Of a stretch of 64,000 nucleotides of DNA, positions 12,851 to 24,300 are shown piece after piece (within the stretch, counting starts at the first letter, position 1; each line of letters starts with the position of its first letter). Source of the stretch: Planoprotostelium fungivorum (Eukaryota; Evosea; Variosea; Cavosteliida; Cavosteliaceae); NCBI GenBank assembly GCA_003024175.1, contig MDYQ01000026.1, positions 124,001 through 188,000 on the forward strand. The letters run 5' to 3'. A program made the position numbers and the translations under genes. Below the pieces are notes generated by a model. That model saw nothing but the letters and a program-made list of their open reading frames with translations, did not search any database and was not told the origin of the DNA.

Positions 12851-13924
12851 ATGTCTGAGACTCCTCCTGTATTTAAAAACACTCATCCAGATGAGGAATA
12901 CCTGATCGGAAGACAATTGGGAAGGTGAGCACATTGAGAGGGCTAGCAGAGGATTTATGATGTGCAGTGGTGCCTTCTGTGAAGTTCGTCAGGCCACTCG
13001 CAAATCGAACCAAGAGAAGACGGCCATCAAATTTGTAGAGAAGAAACATTGTAAGAACATCAAAGTCATAGAGAACGAAATCAAGGTCCTCGGCCGCATC
13101 CAACATCCCCACATCGCCCGAATGTTGGATGTATATGAGACGACAGAGAATCTCTTCATCGTAATGGAATTGTGAGTTCGATTAGACGGATGACGCTCTG
13201 ATATTGTGCCAAAAGGGTAGAGGGAGGCGATTTAGAGACTGAGCTATTTAATGATGGCGCCTTCAGTGAAGAGAAGACATTCAAGATATTCTGGCAGCTT
13301 TTGCAAGCTCTCGAATACATCCATTCTCGACAAATCACCCATCGAGATCTCAAATTAGACAACATCCTCTTCTGTCGGTCCACTCATAATGTCAAACTGA
13401 CAGAGTAAGTCTCTCATCTTCTCAATATTCCTCACATCACGCAAGTTTTGGGCTTAGCAAAGACCTCACATTGAGTGGAGAGAAGATGATGCGAACGAGG
13501 TGTGGAACACCCAGCTATGCCGCACCCGAGATCATCCAAGGAAATCCGTACAACCAATCTATAGACATCTGGTCACTCGGAGTCGTCCTCCATCTCATGT
13601 GGGAATCCCATCACCATCTTGTCTTTTATTCACTTTGAAAGGTTAAACTGCTCTTATCCATTCAGTGGCTACAGCATGGAGGAGATACACGACAACGTCA
13701 TAGGAGGACAAGTCGAGTTCTCTAGTGATGTCAGCCTCAGTGACGAGGCGAAGGACTTAGTTTTAAAGATGCTGCAGCAGAAGTCAGAAGACCGCATCAC
13801 CATCGCAGACATCAGGAATCACCCGTGGGTTCTCAAACAGAGACAAGGAAAGGGAGGGACGGATGAGATGGCGGTTGCATCTGCGAGCTCAGAGATCGAT
13901 TTGAGGACGGCTGTGATCGTATAA
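12851..13924 (+). CDS. CAMK-family Ser/Thr protein kinase
   Basis: Single kinase domain of about 300 aa, starting at ATG 12851. Five exons join in frame. Landmarks: GRQLGSGAFCEV (Gly loop, completed across the first intron), AIKFVEKKH (ATP Lys), [12 protein letters not shown] (catalytic loop), KLTDFGLSK (DFG completed across the intron at about 13407-13455), [11 protein letters not shown] and [12 protein letters not shown]. The C-lobe ends HPWV and is followed by a short acidic/Ser-rich tail. CGTPxYxAPE with HRDLKxxN and HPWV is the CAMK pattern, nearest Chk2/Rad53 or CaMK-like enzymes, but no FHA or calmodulin-binding domain is seen. It starts 150 bp after the receptor kinase on the same strand. 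Confidence 0.88.
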
Positions 13925-14336
13925 TCTATATCAATGTGCATAGGAGAGACACGAGAGGATCTAAGGAACGTCATCACACCGTGAGGTGATGGTGTTGAGA
14001 TTAAATGTGGATGGAGATCCTTCTCTACTCGCGATGAATTCGTCTTTGTTCATCATCTGATCGTTCGTCGAAGAAAAGCATGTGAAGACAATTCTATACT
14101 ATACTATTACTGCAGAGGGATGCTTCCACGGTGGATGCTGTGGGTTCTGCATCATCATGACATCTCCATTGACTTTGTTTAACCGTGCAGCCAAAGATAT
14201 CGTTTCTCTCATGGTATGACACGGAGAAATTTCATTAAATTCCGAAATCAGACGGTTCAGATAAAGAGGGCCACAATTGCAATCATCCAAGAAGTAAATT
14301 TCAACCTCCTTCCATTGGACATCTGAAGAGCAGAAG
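13925..14336. other. Intergenic region CAMK/ATG9
   Basis: About 410 bp between two same-strand genes. No gene, RNA or repeat recognised; presumably the CAMK 3' end and the ATG9 promoter. Confidence 0.45.
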
Positions 14337-16789
14337 ATGTCTGGGAGAGAGTATTATCGTCTCGGAGGAGATGATCAAGCGTTCGAAAGAATGTCTCGGT
14401 CGGATCGATATGAACAAGATAGAAGCACACATAGCGACTCATTCAGTATTAATATGAGTACACAATGGAGGGGTAATTCGAGAGGACATCAGCCAGACTC
14501 CAGTTTCTTGGAACAATCGTCAGATGTTCCCTTCTACATGAACAGTCATAACAATTTGGATCGGTTTCTCTGCTCGGTATACAACTATTATCAAGGCAAA
14601 GGATTCACATGCATCGTGGTGGCTCGGTTCCTCAATTTGATGTGAGAGAATGAGACGATTCACACATCATTGACCCCCTTCAGAACGCTCTTTTGGGTTA
14701 TCTTCCTCACGACATTTCTTATCACCTTCATTGATTATGAAGAGTTGGTGAAGACTCTTTACCTACCCTCGGCCGTTCGATACACTGGGTATTCATCACA
14801 GTCCTCTTCGATATTGATTAATGATGTCAGGGTCCATCCGTTCTTGGCTGCTTGCCTCTTTATCTTCTGCATCTTTTGGTTCTATCAACTGCGAAACTTT
14901 CTGATGGACGTCAAGACATACTGGGGCATGAAGCAGTTTTACAACAAAGAACTGAGAATATCAGAGGTGAATCCGCCAACACGTCCACCATCTAAAGAGG
15001 AACAGGATGACATCCACACGGCAGAGTGGAATGAAGTCGTGCAGAAGTTGATTCGTGTTCCGAGGCTCTCCAATACGAAAGAGCGCATGACTCATTTAGA
15101 CATTGCCAACTGCATCATGAGGTGAAGAATAGAACGTTCGAAACGGTTCGATTGACACGACGCAGGAAGGAGAACTATCTCATCACGATGATCAACAAGG
15201 ACATTCTGAATCTGGAGATTCCGTTCATACCCGGTGCCAGCACTTCGGTTGTAACGAAGACGTTAGAATGGGCGTTATCCCTCACCATCTTCAACTACAT
15301 CTTCAACAGCCACGGGTTACAGCAGTCCATCATCTCATCTTCCACTTACGCCGGAGCTGATGGGTGATCTATCTCATCGTCTTCCCTTCATCTGCTCCTT
15401 CAACATCCTAACTCGAAGGACAGATTGAGAAGAAGATTCAGACTGATGGGCCTCATCGGTCTCATCATCTCCCCCTTCCTCTTCGTTTTTCTCATCGTCT
15501 ACCTCATCTTCAAATACGGAGAGGTGACAAAAAGACATTCTCTCCTCTCGTCACTGAAATCATCCAGGAGATGCACAGCAAGCCTGGAACTTTCGCACTG
15601 AGACAGTGGTCACCCCTGGCGAGATGGAAATTCAGAGAGCTGAACGAACTCCCTCACATCTTCCACCGCAGATTATCTGCATCGAAGCCATTGGCAGAGA
15701 GATACGTCACCTCATTCAACGTAGATATTCTCACCATCTTAGCCCGGTAAGTCTACATTCTACATCCCTTCTCACTCCTCCAGCTTTGTCTCTTTCATGG
15801 TGGGATCCATCGTGGTCGTTCTCCTCTTGTTCGGCCTCTACAACGAAGACATGATCCTCAAATTAGAATTGGCTCGTAACGTCAGTGTCTTCTGGCTCAT
15901 CGGCATCGCGACACCTCTCTTGGCCATCTGTAGATCTCTCATACCTGATCCCACACAAGGTGCTGAACCGATGAAAGTCATGGAGGATCTCGTTCAGCAC
16001 ACACACTACATGCCGAAAGGCTGGAGGGGTAAGACTCACACGAAGAAGGTGAGACGGATATTGGCGGGTTGTAGTCTGACGTCGTCAGGTCCTCGGAGAA
16101 TTCACGGAATTATTTCAATACCGTTTCGTTGTCTTGGCGACGGAGTTATTGAGTGTTCTCATCACACCCCTGGTTCTCCTCTTCTCCCTTCCCAAATCAT
16201 CCGGTGAGAACAATACGTGACATCCATCATGCACACGATCTCATCATGATGCAGAGGACATCATCTTGTTCTTCAAAGAGTACACGTTCAATTGGCCCGG
16301 CGTGGGCGACGTGTGCAAGTTTGCCGTGTTTCCATTGCAAGAGCACGGATCAAAGACATACGGTGCTGAATCCAACTCTTCGAAGAGGAACCGAACGAAG
16401 CAGGGAAAGATGGAGAAGTCCTTCTTGAATTTCAAGGTGATCTACATCGATGTAGATGGAAGATTCGCTGAAAAGTACAGGCGAATAATCCAGAGTGGCA
16501 GCCGGGAGAGGAAGGAGAAAAGTACATTGCACACGTGTCCGCCGCCATGGAAAATTCCATGCAATTTTCCAAGAATTTTCTCGGATCTTCCGTCAAGTCT
16601 GAGCCCCTCCCCGACCACTTGGAATGGGTGAGAGTGGCTCGTTGTAGATGGACTGACGGGTTCAAGTCTTCTGGTATGTTTGGAAGTACGGGAGGAATGT
16701 CTACCTTGTCAGACAGTATCTCTTCACTCCAACGCTTCCACAGAGTCAATTACCTGCACCCTCTCAAGCCTTCTGTCGATAATCAGTGA
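14337..16789 (+). CDS. ATG9: Autophagy protein 9 (lipid scramblase)
   Basis: Multi-pass membrane protein that seeds autophagosomes and scrambles phospholipids. From ATG 14337 a hydrophilic N-terminus leads into NNLDRFLCSVYNYYQGKGF and successive TM segments. The family-diagnostic KPGTFALRQWSPLARWKFRE (15573-15632), HIFHRRLSASKPLAERY, FVSFMVGSIVVVLLL, HYMPKGWRGKTHTKKV and LFFKEYTFNWPGVGDVCKFAVF blocks follow in the right order. About eight introns. The one at about 16436-16482 restores ANNPEWQPGEEGEKYIAH. The last intron (about 16629-16667) is 39 nt, divisible by three and free of stops, so retention would add 13 residues; it also contains CGTTGTAG. The cytosolic C-tail is Ser/Gly-rich. Confidence 0.93.
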
Positions 16790-16940
16790 TATAGATAAAT
16801 AGTTGTAGAATGTCTCTGTCATCGTGTCATTCATCACATCGTGAAGTCATTCAATGAAGATTTCAAGGAGAGCGTGGAATCAATTAAGCTAGTGGGGTTC
16901 GATCTATTGAACAAAGAACGACATATGTGTTTTACGGGTG

Positions 16941-17342
16941 TTTATTATAGCAGACCGAAAGAGAAGCCCAGAAGAGTCTGTCGTTTGATGTGGTAGAAAC
17001 GACAGAACGAGATCGAAGAAAGACTGTAGAGCTGTTGTCACTGTTGTGGCGAGCGAGAGACAGAGGCAGATACCGTCAGACTCACCAACAACTCTCGCTG
17101 TTCTGTGCAGGCGCCAGTGCTTCTGCGCGACGTCTCTACAGAGCAGGGGGAACCGCACAGAGCCAGGCGTCGGACGTCTGCTCTGACCTGAGTGTCTCTT
17201 TCTCTTCGGAGAGAAGCAGCACGATGAAGGTATGCGAGAGTGAGTCAAGGATGAAGGACATGGCCAGACGTCCCAGGTACAGCCTCTGGCGTTCTCTTTC
17301 TCTCTCCTCTTCTGGTCTTCTCTTTCGGTCTGCTGTTATAAA
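16941..17342. mobile_element. MITE-like element with 36-bp terminal inverted repeats
   Basis: The left arm (16941-16976) and the reverse complement of the right arm (17307-17342) agree at about 33 of 36 positions around the core AGCAGACCGAAAGAGAAG. The 330-bp interior has no transposase and only short open frames. The size, long TIRs and lack of coding capacity fit a non-autonomous DNA transposon. AT-rich flanks (TTTATTAT / TTATAAAT) leave the target-site duplication ambiguous; a TTA or TA duplication is possible. An 11-bp match to the arm (TTATAGCAGAC) occurs at 59833. Family unknown. Confidence 0.6.
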
Positions 17343-17401
17343 TATTGGAAGATTTGAACTCGAAGAGCTTGTTTTCGTGCTGAGTTATTGATCGCTTCTG
17401 T

Positions 17402-17451
17402 CGGAATTCTTCGGTAATCAACTTCGAAGACTTGATTATCGAAGAATTCCG
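17402..17451. repeat. 50-bp near-perfect hairpin (palindrome)
   Basis: Arms 17402-17421 and 17432-17451 are complementary at 19 of 20 positions. The 10-bp loop is itself part of a CTTCGAAG palindrome. It lies 60 bp outside the MITE-like element. It could be a second fold-back element, a cruciform or an excision scar. Confidence 0.7.
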
Positions 17452-17466
17452 CTATCTTCGACCCAA

Positions 17467-17901
17467 ATGCGAGAAGCTCAACCAACCCACGAAGATCCCA
17501 ACACTGTCTCTGATTTGCAGCGCTTCTTCATTCATCTCACTGCCTTCGCCTTCGTCGCGGCTGACGAGGTCATCGCCACCTATTACGCAAGTGATTGTCA
17601 GACCCCTCAATACATCATTGCGGTCTCCCTCGATGTCTGCATACCGAACTCCGTGATCAATGGCGATAGAAGGAGCTCCGGGGGCTCTAGGTTAACTTAC
17701 ACAATCCTTCACCTACTACGATTGATTTCTCATGAGATATATGAAGATGCCTCCGTACTTTATCCTTCCTCGGTGATCATCGATAGCTCATGTTCGATTC
17801 GTCTTCGTTGCATTTACAATCCTTCCCTTAAAACAGATGGTCTACTCCTAAACCCTTCGCAGTCTTGTGAGGATTACACATTTCGCTTAGAATCCATTTG
17901 A
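17467..17901 (+). CDS. Doubtful open frame, 144 aa
   Basis: Uninterrupted ATG-started frame beginning MREAQPTHEDPNTVSDLQRF. No recognised domain. Its last 74 bp overlap the 3' end of the TrmH gene on the other strand, and it follows a hairpin directly, so it may be a chance frame in the TrmH 3' region. Kept only because it is intron-free and longer than most chance frames here. Confidence 0.2.
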   Translation: MREAQPTHEDPNTVSDLQRFFIHLTAFAFVAADEVIATYYASDCQTPQYIIAVSLDVCIPNSVINGDRRSSGGSRLTYTILHLLRLISHEIYEDASVLYPSSVIIDSSCSIRLRCIYNPSLKTDGLLLNPSQSCEDYTFRLESI

Positions 17902-18700
17902 ATAACAATTCCTCCCTGTCTTCTTCTTTGAGATCAGGCCTCAGACACCCAAATACCCTCAAGTAGGTCAAAGTGATACCAACCGAGACGGAGAGGTTGA
18001 ACGATTGGCTCATGCCAACCATGGGCAGGAGAAAGAGGCCGTCGGACTGCTCTCTCAAGAAGGGTGTGATACCTTGGTGTTCATTTCCGAAGGCTAGAGC
18101 TAGTTTATCCACGAGAGGATGAGGTGAATCTGTGAAATGTGAGATGAGATCGATGAGATTTCTCATTATGTCGATATTGGTAACGAGACGAGATACGCAC
18201 CAGCTGCATCATTGGCGTCGTGTCTGATCCTCGGGAACGATGGAGAGTCGATCATGAGGGAAGAAGGTGAGAGATCGGTCGACCAGATGGAAAATCCTTC
18301 CTTTTTTAGATGATCGATGCATGATTGCATCGAGTTGTGCCGATGAATGGTGAGGTATCTATCACAACCACGGGTGACCTGGTAGAATAAGATGTAAGAT
18401 GCAGATGATATGTTTCTCTCACTGCTTGATCGATGCGAGCGCTGTTTGCTTGCTCTACCAGGTGCACGTTCTGGATTCCGTAGGCTGTGTGGATCATCAT
18501 CATCCCTCCGATGCATGATTCGGCTCACAATCTAAATTACGAAGGCAAGCCGACGTGTTCCTCATATCATATGTGTTCTCCAAGACGATCGTGGTCTTTT
18601 TGATGCGGGAATCGAGGAGAGTATGAAATCTCTGCAGACGAGATTCTTTCATCGTTGGCCCCAAAGTCTGGATCACTTTTTTGTACGCCTCTCGAGACAT
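17828..18700 (-). CDS. TrmH-type tRNA 2'-O-ribose methyltransferase (SpoU family)
   Basis: Predicted to methylate a tRNA ribose (bacterial TrmH makes Gm18). ATG at 18700, four exons. Order of motifs: RLQRFHTLLDSR, then TIVLENTYDMRNTSACLRN (SPOUT motif 1 with its conserved Asn and Arg), SYGIQNVHLVEQ (joined across a 45-nt intron), a middle strand region (HLKKEGFSIWSTDLS), LALAFGNEHQGITP (motif 2) and LLPMVGMSQSFNLSVSVGI (motif 3), which form the trefoil-knot SAM site. The layout follows bacterial TrmH rather than the long eukaryotic Trm3/TARBP1 proteins. No clear mitochondrial presequence at the chosen start; an upstream exon could supply one. Confidence 0.82.
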
Positions 18701-18849
18701 GTTGTGATGATGATCGCAATCTTGATGCGATGTTCCAACATCACCCTCAGGCAGGCCCACTACAACTCGCCATTAAGTCCATTTCCACCCTATTTCGAAC
18801 AAAGATATAAGAGACGAACATCGAGATGCATTATTATTGTACATACAAA

Positions 18850-20558
18850 TCAGTTTTTGGCACGAGCCTTCTTCTCTGCCTCCCTGGCTGCATTGGTGGA
18901 CTTCTCGGCTTCCTTTGACTTGAGCAGAGCCAACAGCTCTCCATTCTCCTTCTCCAACTTCTCAGACAACTTGGTCAGCTGCGTCTCAAAGTTGTCTTTA
19001 GTAATATCCGCCAGAATCTGAGGGCGAATTTCTCCGGCGAAATCGACGTCGGAGATCTACAACGCGTCAGTCACGTCCCGACCCCCACACTTCACCTTGT
19101 CGAAATCGAGGTAAGCTTGCCATCTGTGGAGGTCCTCTAGATGCTCCTCCAAGTTTTGCTTCAAGACGTTGAGTCCCTTGGTCTGAACGGCAGAGTCGCC
19201 GTCCAACTTGTCCTTGTCCGATTTTCCCTTGCGCTCGAGGGCGGTAAACTTTTCGGACATCTCGCTGACTTGTCCTTCGAGAGAAAAGACTTGGGCTTCC
19301 AATTTAGAACCCTTGGCAGCCAGCTCGCGGTTCTTCTCCTTCTCCTTCTCTAATTCGGCACGGAGCCTCTCGATCTCGCTCTCGGCAAACTCTCTCGCTC
19401 CTCTCTCTTCGGTCAACTCTCTCTCCAACGCAGATATTCTCTCGCTGTGAATTGCATCAGAATAAACGTTTCATTCGAATGAAACGCACCGTAAGGACTT
19501 GTTGTCCTCTTCGAGTTGGGCGGCCATTCTGGCTCTCTCTTCTAATGTTCCCTGGAGGCCCTTGACTTGCAGCTCGATCTTGTTCTTCTCGGCGTCTGCG
19601 GCTCTCTGTGCGTCCTTTGCAGTGAAAGCGTGGAAGAAGAGGGAGACGTAGAGGACCATGGACCTCTCATCGATGTTGCCCTCGAGCACATCGGCCTCAT
19701 CCAACAATTTGGGTAAGCCGAGATGCTTCGTGGCGATCTGTGTGGGGTGAGTGGTGAGTTGTAGATGGATGGAATACCTCGAAGGCGGAGGTAAGGTTGT
19801 CTAATGGTTGACCCTTCTGGAATTTATCGTAGTCGATGGTTTCCTTGTTGCTCTCGAGGTAAGCGTCGCAGAGAGCTCCAAAGGCCATACCGTCCTTGAA
19901 ACTGTGGCATGTGAGAAGATGGACATGATTATGAGACGTTCACCTGTGTCTGAAGTTCTCGATCTCGACGTCACGGTATCCTTCGGTCTTCTGCTTGCAC
20001 CATAAGAGGAGACCCTCTTCGGAGGATTTGTCTGGAGGAGAATGAGAAGGAATCCAATGGGTGGATGTCTCACCCTGAACCTTGATGGTGGCGATCCTGT
20101 AACGCTTGTAGAGGGTGTAGAAGAATCCGAGAATCATCTTGAGGTTGTGGTCGGCGAAATCTGAAGAGGATGAGCAGATGTACATGATGAAGGAGGATGC
20201 AAGAAATCGATAGATCCTCACCTTCTGCTGAGGCACCAGAGGTCTTGACCTTCAGATCCTTGTCCAAAAAGGTGAGTCCAATGTGAAGGTTCTCGATCTT
20301 CTGAATACGGGAAGGTGGCTTAGGATTCCACTTGGATTGCACTTTCTTAGAAGAGAGCAGCTCCAAAAAGTTGATGAGGCGGACCCCATCATCCATATCT
20401 GTGTGGATGTTCTCCACTGGCATGCTTCTCTGCTCCAGGTAGCCGTTCAGCCAAGCCGTGAAGGCCTGTCCTCCAATCAGAATGCCACGCTTCATATCGT
20501 CAACGCTAACACTCACTCTGATCTGCACTTTCTCCCATCCTTTCTCTGAGGCGCTCAT
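18850..20558 (-). CDS. Cortexillin-like actin-bundling protein
   Basis: ATG 20558 begins [15 protein letters not shown], followed by two calponin-homology domains: [34 protein letters not shown] and later [27 protein letters not shown] long coiled coil follows ([38 protein letters not shown], through [16 protein letters not shown]), then a short basic tail ending KARAKN. Two N-terminal CH domains plus a C-terminal coiled coil, about 440 aa, is the cortexillin plan; in Dictyostelium these proteins bundle actin in the cortex and cleavage furrow. The family is known from amoebozoans, which supports the taxonomic guess. At least six introns; one acceptor is GACGCGTTGTAG (read on the minus strand, 19058-19070). 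A TATA-rich stretch sits just upstream of the start. Confidence 0.88.
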
Positions 20559-21357
20559 CGTCTATAATATATACTTTGTCAGGTGTCGTAGAGTCTCTCT
20601 GCTGGTCTGTTCTGTTGCCCCCTGGAAATGGTCGTCGGATATCTCAGCCGCCACGAATGCTCAGTCCGAAATATTGAAACAAATCGAGCCAAAGTCACCC
20701 CTTAACCATTGCGTTCAATAGGACAAGCGCCAGGATATTCAATTCCACCCGAGCATATTTTTTTTTGGGCCTGGCGGGGGAAATGATTTGAAACATATTT
20801 CCTTGAACTCACAACAGCACGTTCCTCTATCGAGAGCATATATAATGTGTGTCGTTCCGTAAGAAGGTCACACAGTGAGATCGCTTCCATCGAAGACAGT
20901 GGCGATCGAGATCACGGAGCGTCCATCGTCCTGTAGAGCCATCACATCAGCTACATCATCGAAGTCAAGTTGCGCAGACGATCGCGTAGAGTGATCTTAC
21001 AGGGTGCGACAATGTTGAGATCATCCATTGAAAGTTCTTTTCTTTTTCATTTGCAGGGGATTATCGATACAAATATGAGGTAGGCTAGGTGTCTGAGCCT
21101 TATGAAAAGCCCAGGTGTTTTAAGCTCCTTACTTCATCTAATCCTCAAAAACGGGCCGCCAGCTATCGAAAAGCAAACAACCAGCTGAAGGGATATGTAT
21201 TAGTTTTATTCCTCCCTTCTTCCTGACTTGAGCATTCCGCTCACATACAGCATCTCAGAATTATGGGCAAAATGGAAACTCTATGCATTGTTCTACATGA
21301 TTTCAGAGGAAGAAATCGTTTACTTCATTGTCTATATCACACTTTTCCTTTCCATCT
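20559..21357. other. Gene-poor 0.8-kb stretch
   Basis: Lies between the cortexillin start and the McrB-like stop, so it contains the cortexillin promoter (TATA-rich at about 20560-20575 on the minus strand). I see no gene, tRNA or repeat. It is AT-richer than its surroundings, with poly-T at 20758-20768. Confidence 0.45.
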
Positions 21358-24300
21358 TTATTCTTCCCTCGCGTAGGCGGCCAATGGCGGAAACATCTTA
21401 TTCGGCAGCGACATGAGGGCGGACAACTGCTGCGCATCTTCCACTGCATCCTCTACCTACCCCCGTCACCTCTAATCCACCCTCTACACCCACCTCAGGT
21501 ATGATAGAATACTTCCAGATCTGCATGAGCCACTCTCGATTGAGACTCGTAGTCATAAAGTGAGACGGTCCGATCAGCAGCGTCTCATCAAACTTGAAGA
21601 TGATCTGATTGGCCTCCCTCACCAACTTGTCCACGTTCTTCATCTCCGGCTTATATTTCAGCAGCCACCTTCTACCATCAGTCCATGACGTCACTCCACG
21701 TCATCACCTGAGGAGGAGACCGTCTACGGGTGGAGTGTCGAGTAAGAAAGGGACGAAGAAGAATCTCCTGCGTAAGGCTCGATCTAATCTGGCGAGAGAT
21801 CGATCGACCGTGTTCATGGTGGCGATGAACCACAGATTGGGTGGTAAGCTGAAGGTGACGTCGGAGTACTGCAAGTTGATGTCTTTACCCCTGTTGATGT
21901 CAGTTCACATTCGATGAGGTGTGATGCATGCATGTGATGGAGGTGATGGAGGTGATGGAGGATGGAGGTGATGCATGTGATGCATGTGATGGATAGGAGG
22001 TCACCTGTATTCGAGGAGGAAGAAGAGCTCGCCGAATATCTTTGCGATGTTGCCGCGGTTGAGTTCATCGATGATGATGATGATGAGATGATCGGGATCG
22101 GTCGTCGCTCTCTGTGCGGCGATCTTGAGAGGGCCCGACACCAGCTGAAAACCACTACCCTGTACATTCTGCACACGTCAGACGGGTTCATCTACAACGC
22201 TGTAGATACCGAAACGGGTCGATATCCTTCGACGAAATCTTCGTAAGAGTAAGTGGGGTGAAATTGTACCACGAGGGGTGTGTTTTCCCGCCATTTTTCT
22301 CGTGACGAATGGCGTTGTAGATAGGCGGATACAGGATGTTCACGATAAGGTGAATAAAATTGAGAGCAGAAATTGGATATTTCTTGGGCGATGTACGTTT
22401 TACCCGTACCTGGGGGTCCATAAAAGACTACCTTATATAGATTCAGCTCGTTGTAGACGAAGAATAAGTTTACCTGTCTCTTCTTGTGCATCAACTGGAT
22501 GTATTCTTGTAGTAGTTGTTTCTCGATCAACAAGTGCCGCGATAACGATTTCAATGCGGCCTAAGACATTCAGTGGAAGTGGTTGGTGTGACATCGTCAC
22601 CTCTTCAGATATGAAAGGTATGAGACCGACGGGATCACACCACAAACGCACGTCTAATTTGTTCATCTGCGTGATCCACTGTTCCTTCCATCTGATTGTC
22701 GTGAACATGTCATCTACAACGTTGTAGATCACTTTTCGAATTTCGTCGGCCATTTTGAACGGATGCACGATAGTGCAGAGGTTCCTAGATAACCCACGTA
22801 CATACAAACAGGGCCATAACTTTGATTGAAGTCCTGCACCATCCATCATTATCATCCACTCTTCTCTTCCCACCTTGATCTCTTGTTGTCCCAGACTGTT
22901 CAAATTCCTCTTCTTCCTCTCTTTTCCTATGTACAGAGGTGCGTTCATCATTACATCCAACAGATTTCCATCGACGAGTCTCTCCTTACAGACCGAGCAG
23001 AGAGTCATACTTACATTCGATGCCGATACGTTGGCCACGTCATCACCCAACCGAAGACAGAAGGTACAGCTGGAGGCTGCAGGTACCCAAGAGCTGAAGA
23101 TGGAGCCGTTGTAATCCTTCTGCTGGGGAGAGTGTGAGATAAAGAGGAGTGGAGAGTGTCTCACCTTCATGAGAGTGGATGGGATGTCTGCGGGATAGGC
23201 GTAGTTGAAATCGGGGTAAGGATAAGTGTTCTCGTCGAAGAGATCAGATGATTCTTCTCTTCTCTATAGTTCATCAGTCTGGATGTCATGATGATGATGA
23301 TGATGAATGAGGATGAATGATGATGACGGTGACACACTTTGAGGTCAGGGGCTGAGATAGGCTTGTTCATCGATGCATTTGGTTGTTTCGGTCTATCATC
23401 AAATCTGTGAGAATCCAATTTCCGTTGAATCGTTCGCTTCTTCACTTCTTCCACATCTTCCTCATCCAATTCGTCTCTCCTTAAAATTAAACATCCATTT
23501 CAATTCAGTATCCACTCACTCCACTTGTTTCGCTTCATCTTTCGAGATCGTATTGTGATGATCCTTTTGCTTCAATGGAGAGGGCGGAACGATATCAGTG
23601 ATCTCCTCATCATCTTCTTGTGTCTCTTCCTTCTTCTCCTTCTTCTCCTTCTCCTTCTGGTCTCTCGTGTCAATGGTGTCCATCGTGTCGGTTTACATCT
23701 CACCTTCGGTTGATTCTTCTTCGTGTCTTTCTTTTCGTGGGTTACAATCTGAGTTGGTTCGTGATGCGTCGTGACATCATCATCGTCACTGATCTGCATC
23801 AGTCGATCGTCGCATCGTCATCGTGATCTCACTCGTGGGTCACAACTTGCGTAGGTTGCGTCGAGTTCACATGCATGGTTGACGTCCCATCTTTTTCTTC
23901 CTTCTTCTGTCTCTTCGAAGACTGTAATCAAATCATCCATCTACAACGATCACGGTCTTAGAATATCACCTTGAGTGAACGTCGACTGTTCGATCTCGTT
24001 AGATCTTCTGCTGTTTTCCCATCCCATAGATCTTGTAGAGTAGAAGAGGGTTCGTCTGATGTCGTCAGGAGAGCAGGTGAAGTAGCTCACCTGAAATATC
24101 TTCCTTCTTCTCACTTCTGTCTTGCACCGTCACCTGTTTGATGTATTGATATCTAATATATATTTTCGAATACGATGTATAGGTGATGATGTGTGCATAC
24201 ATCATGAATGATGGATGTGTGAGATATGATGTCTATGTATGTCATACCACGGGGGATTTGGAGTGTGTCGCATCGTCTGCAGGCTCTTCTTCCTCCTTCT

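Noticed and set aside
12390-12882. Arg/Val-rich minus-strand frames opposite the receptor tail
   Set aside because: Antisense shadows of low-complexity coding sequence; no splice or homology support.
17467-17901. 144-aa frame as a secure gene
   Set aside because: It overlaps the TrmH 3' end on the other strand and has no homology; listed only with low confidence.
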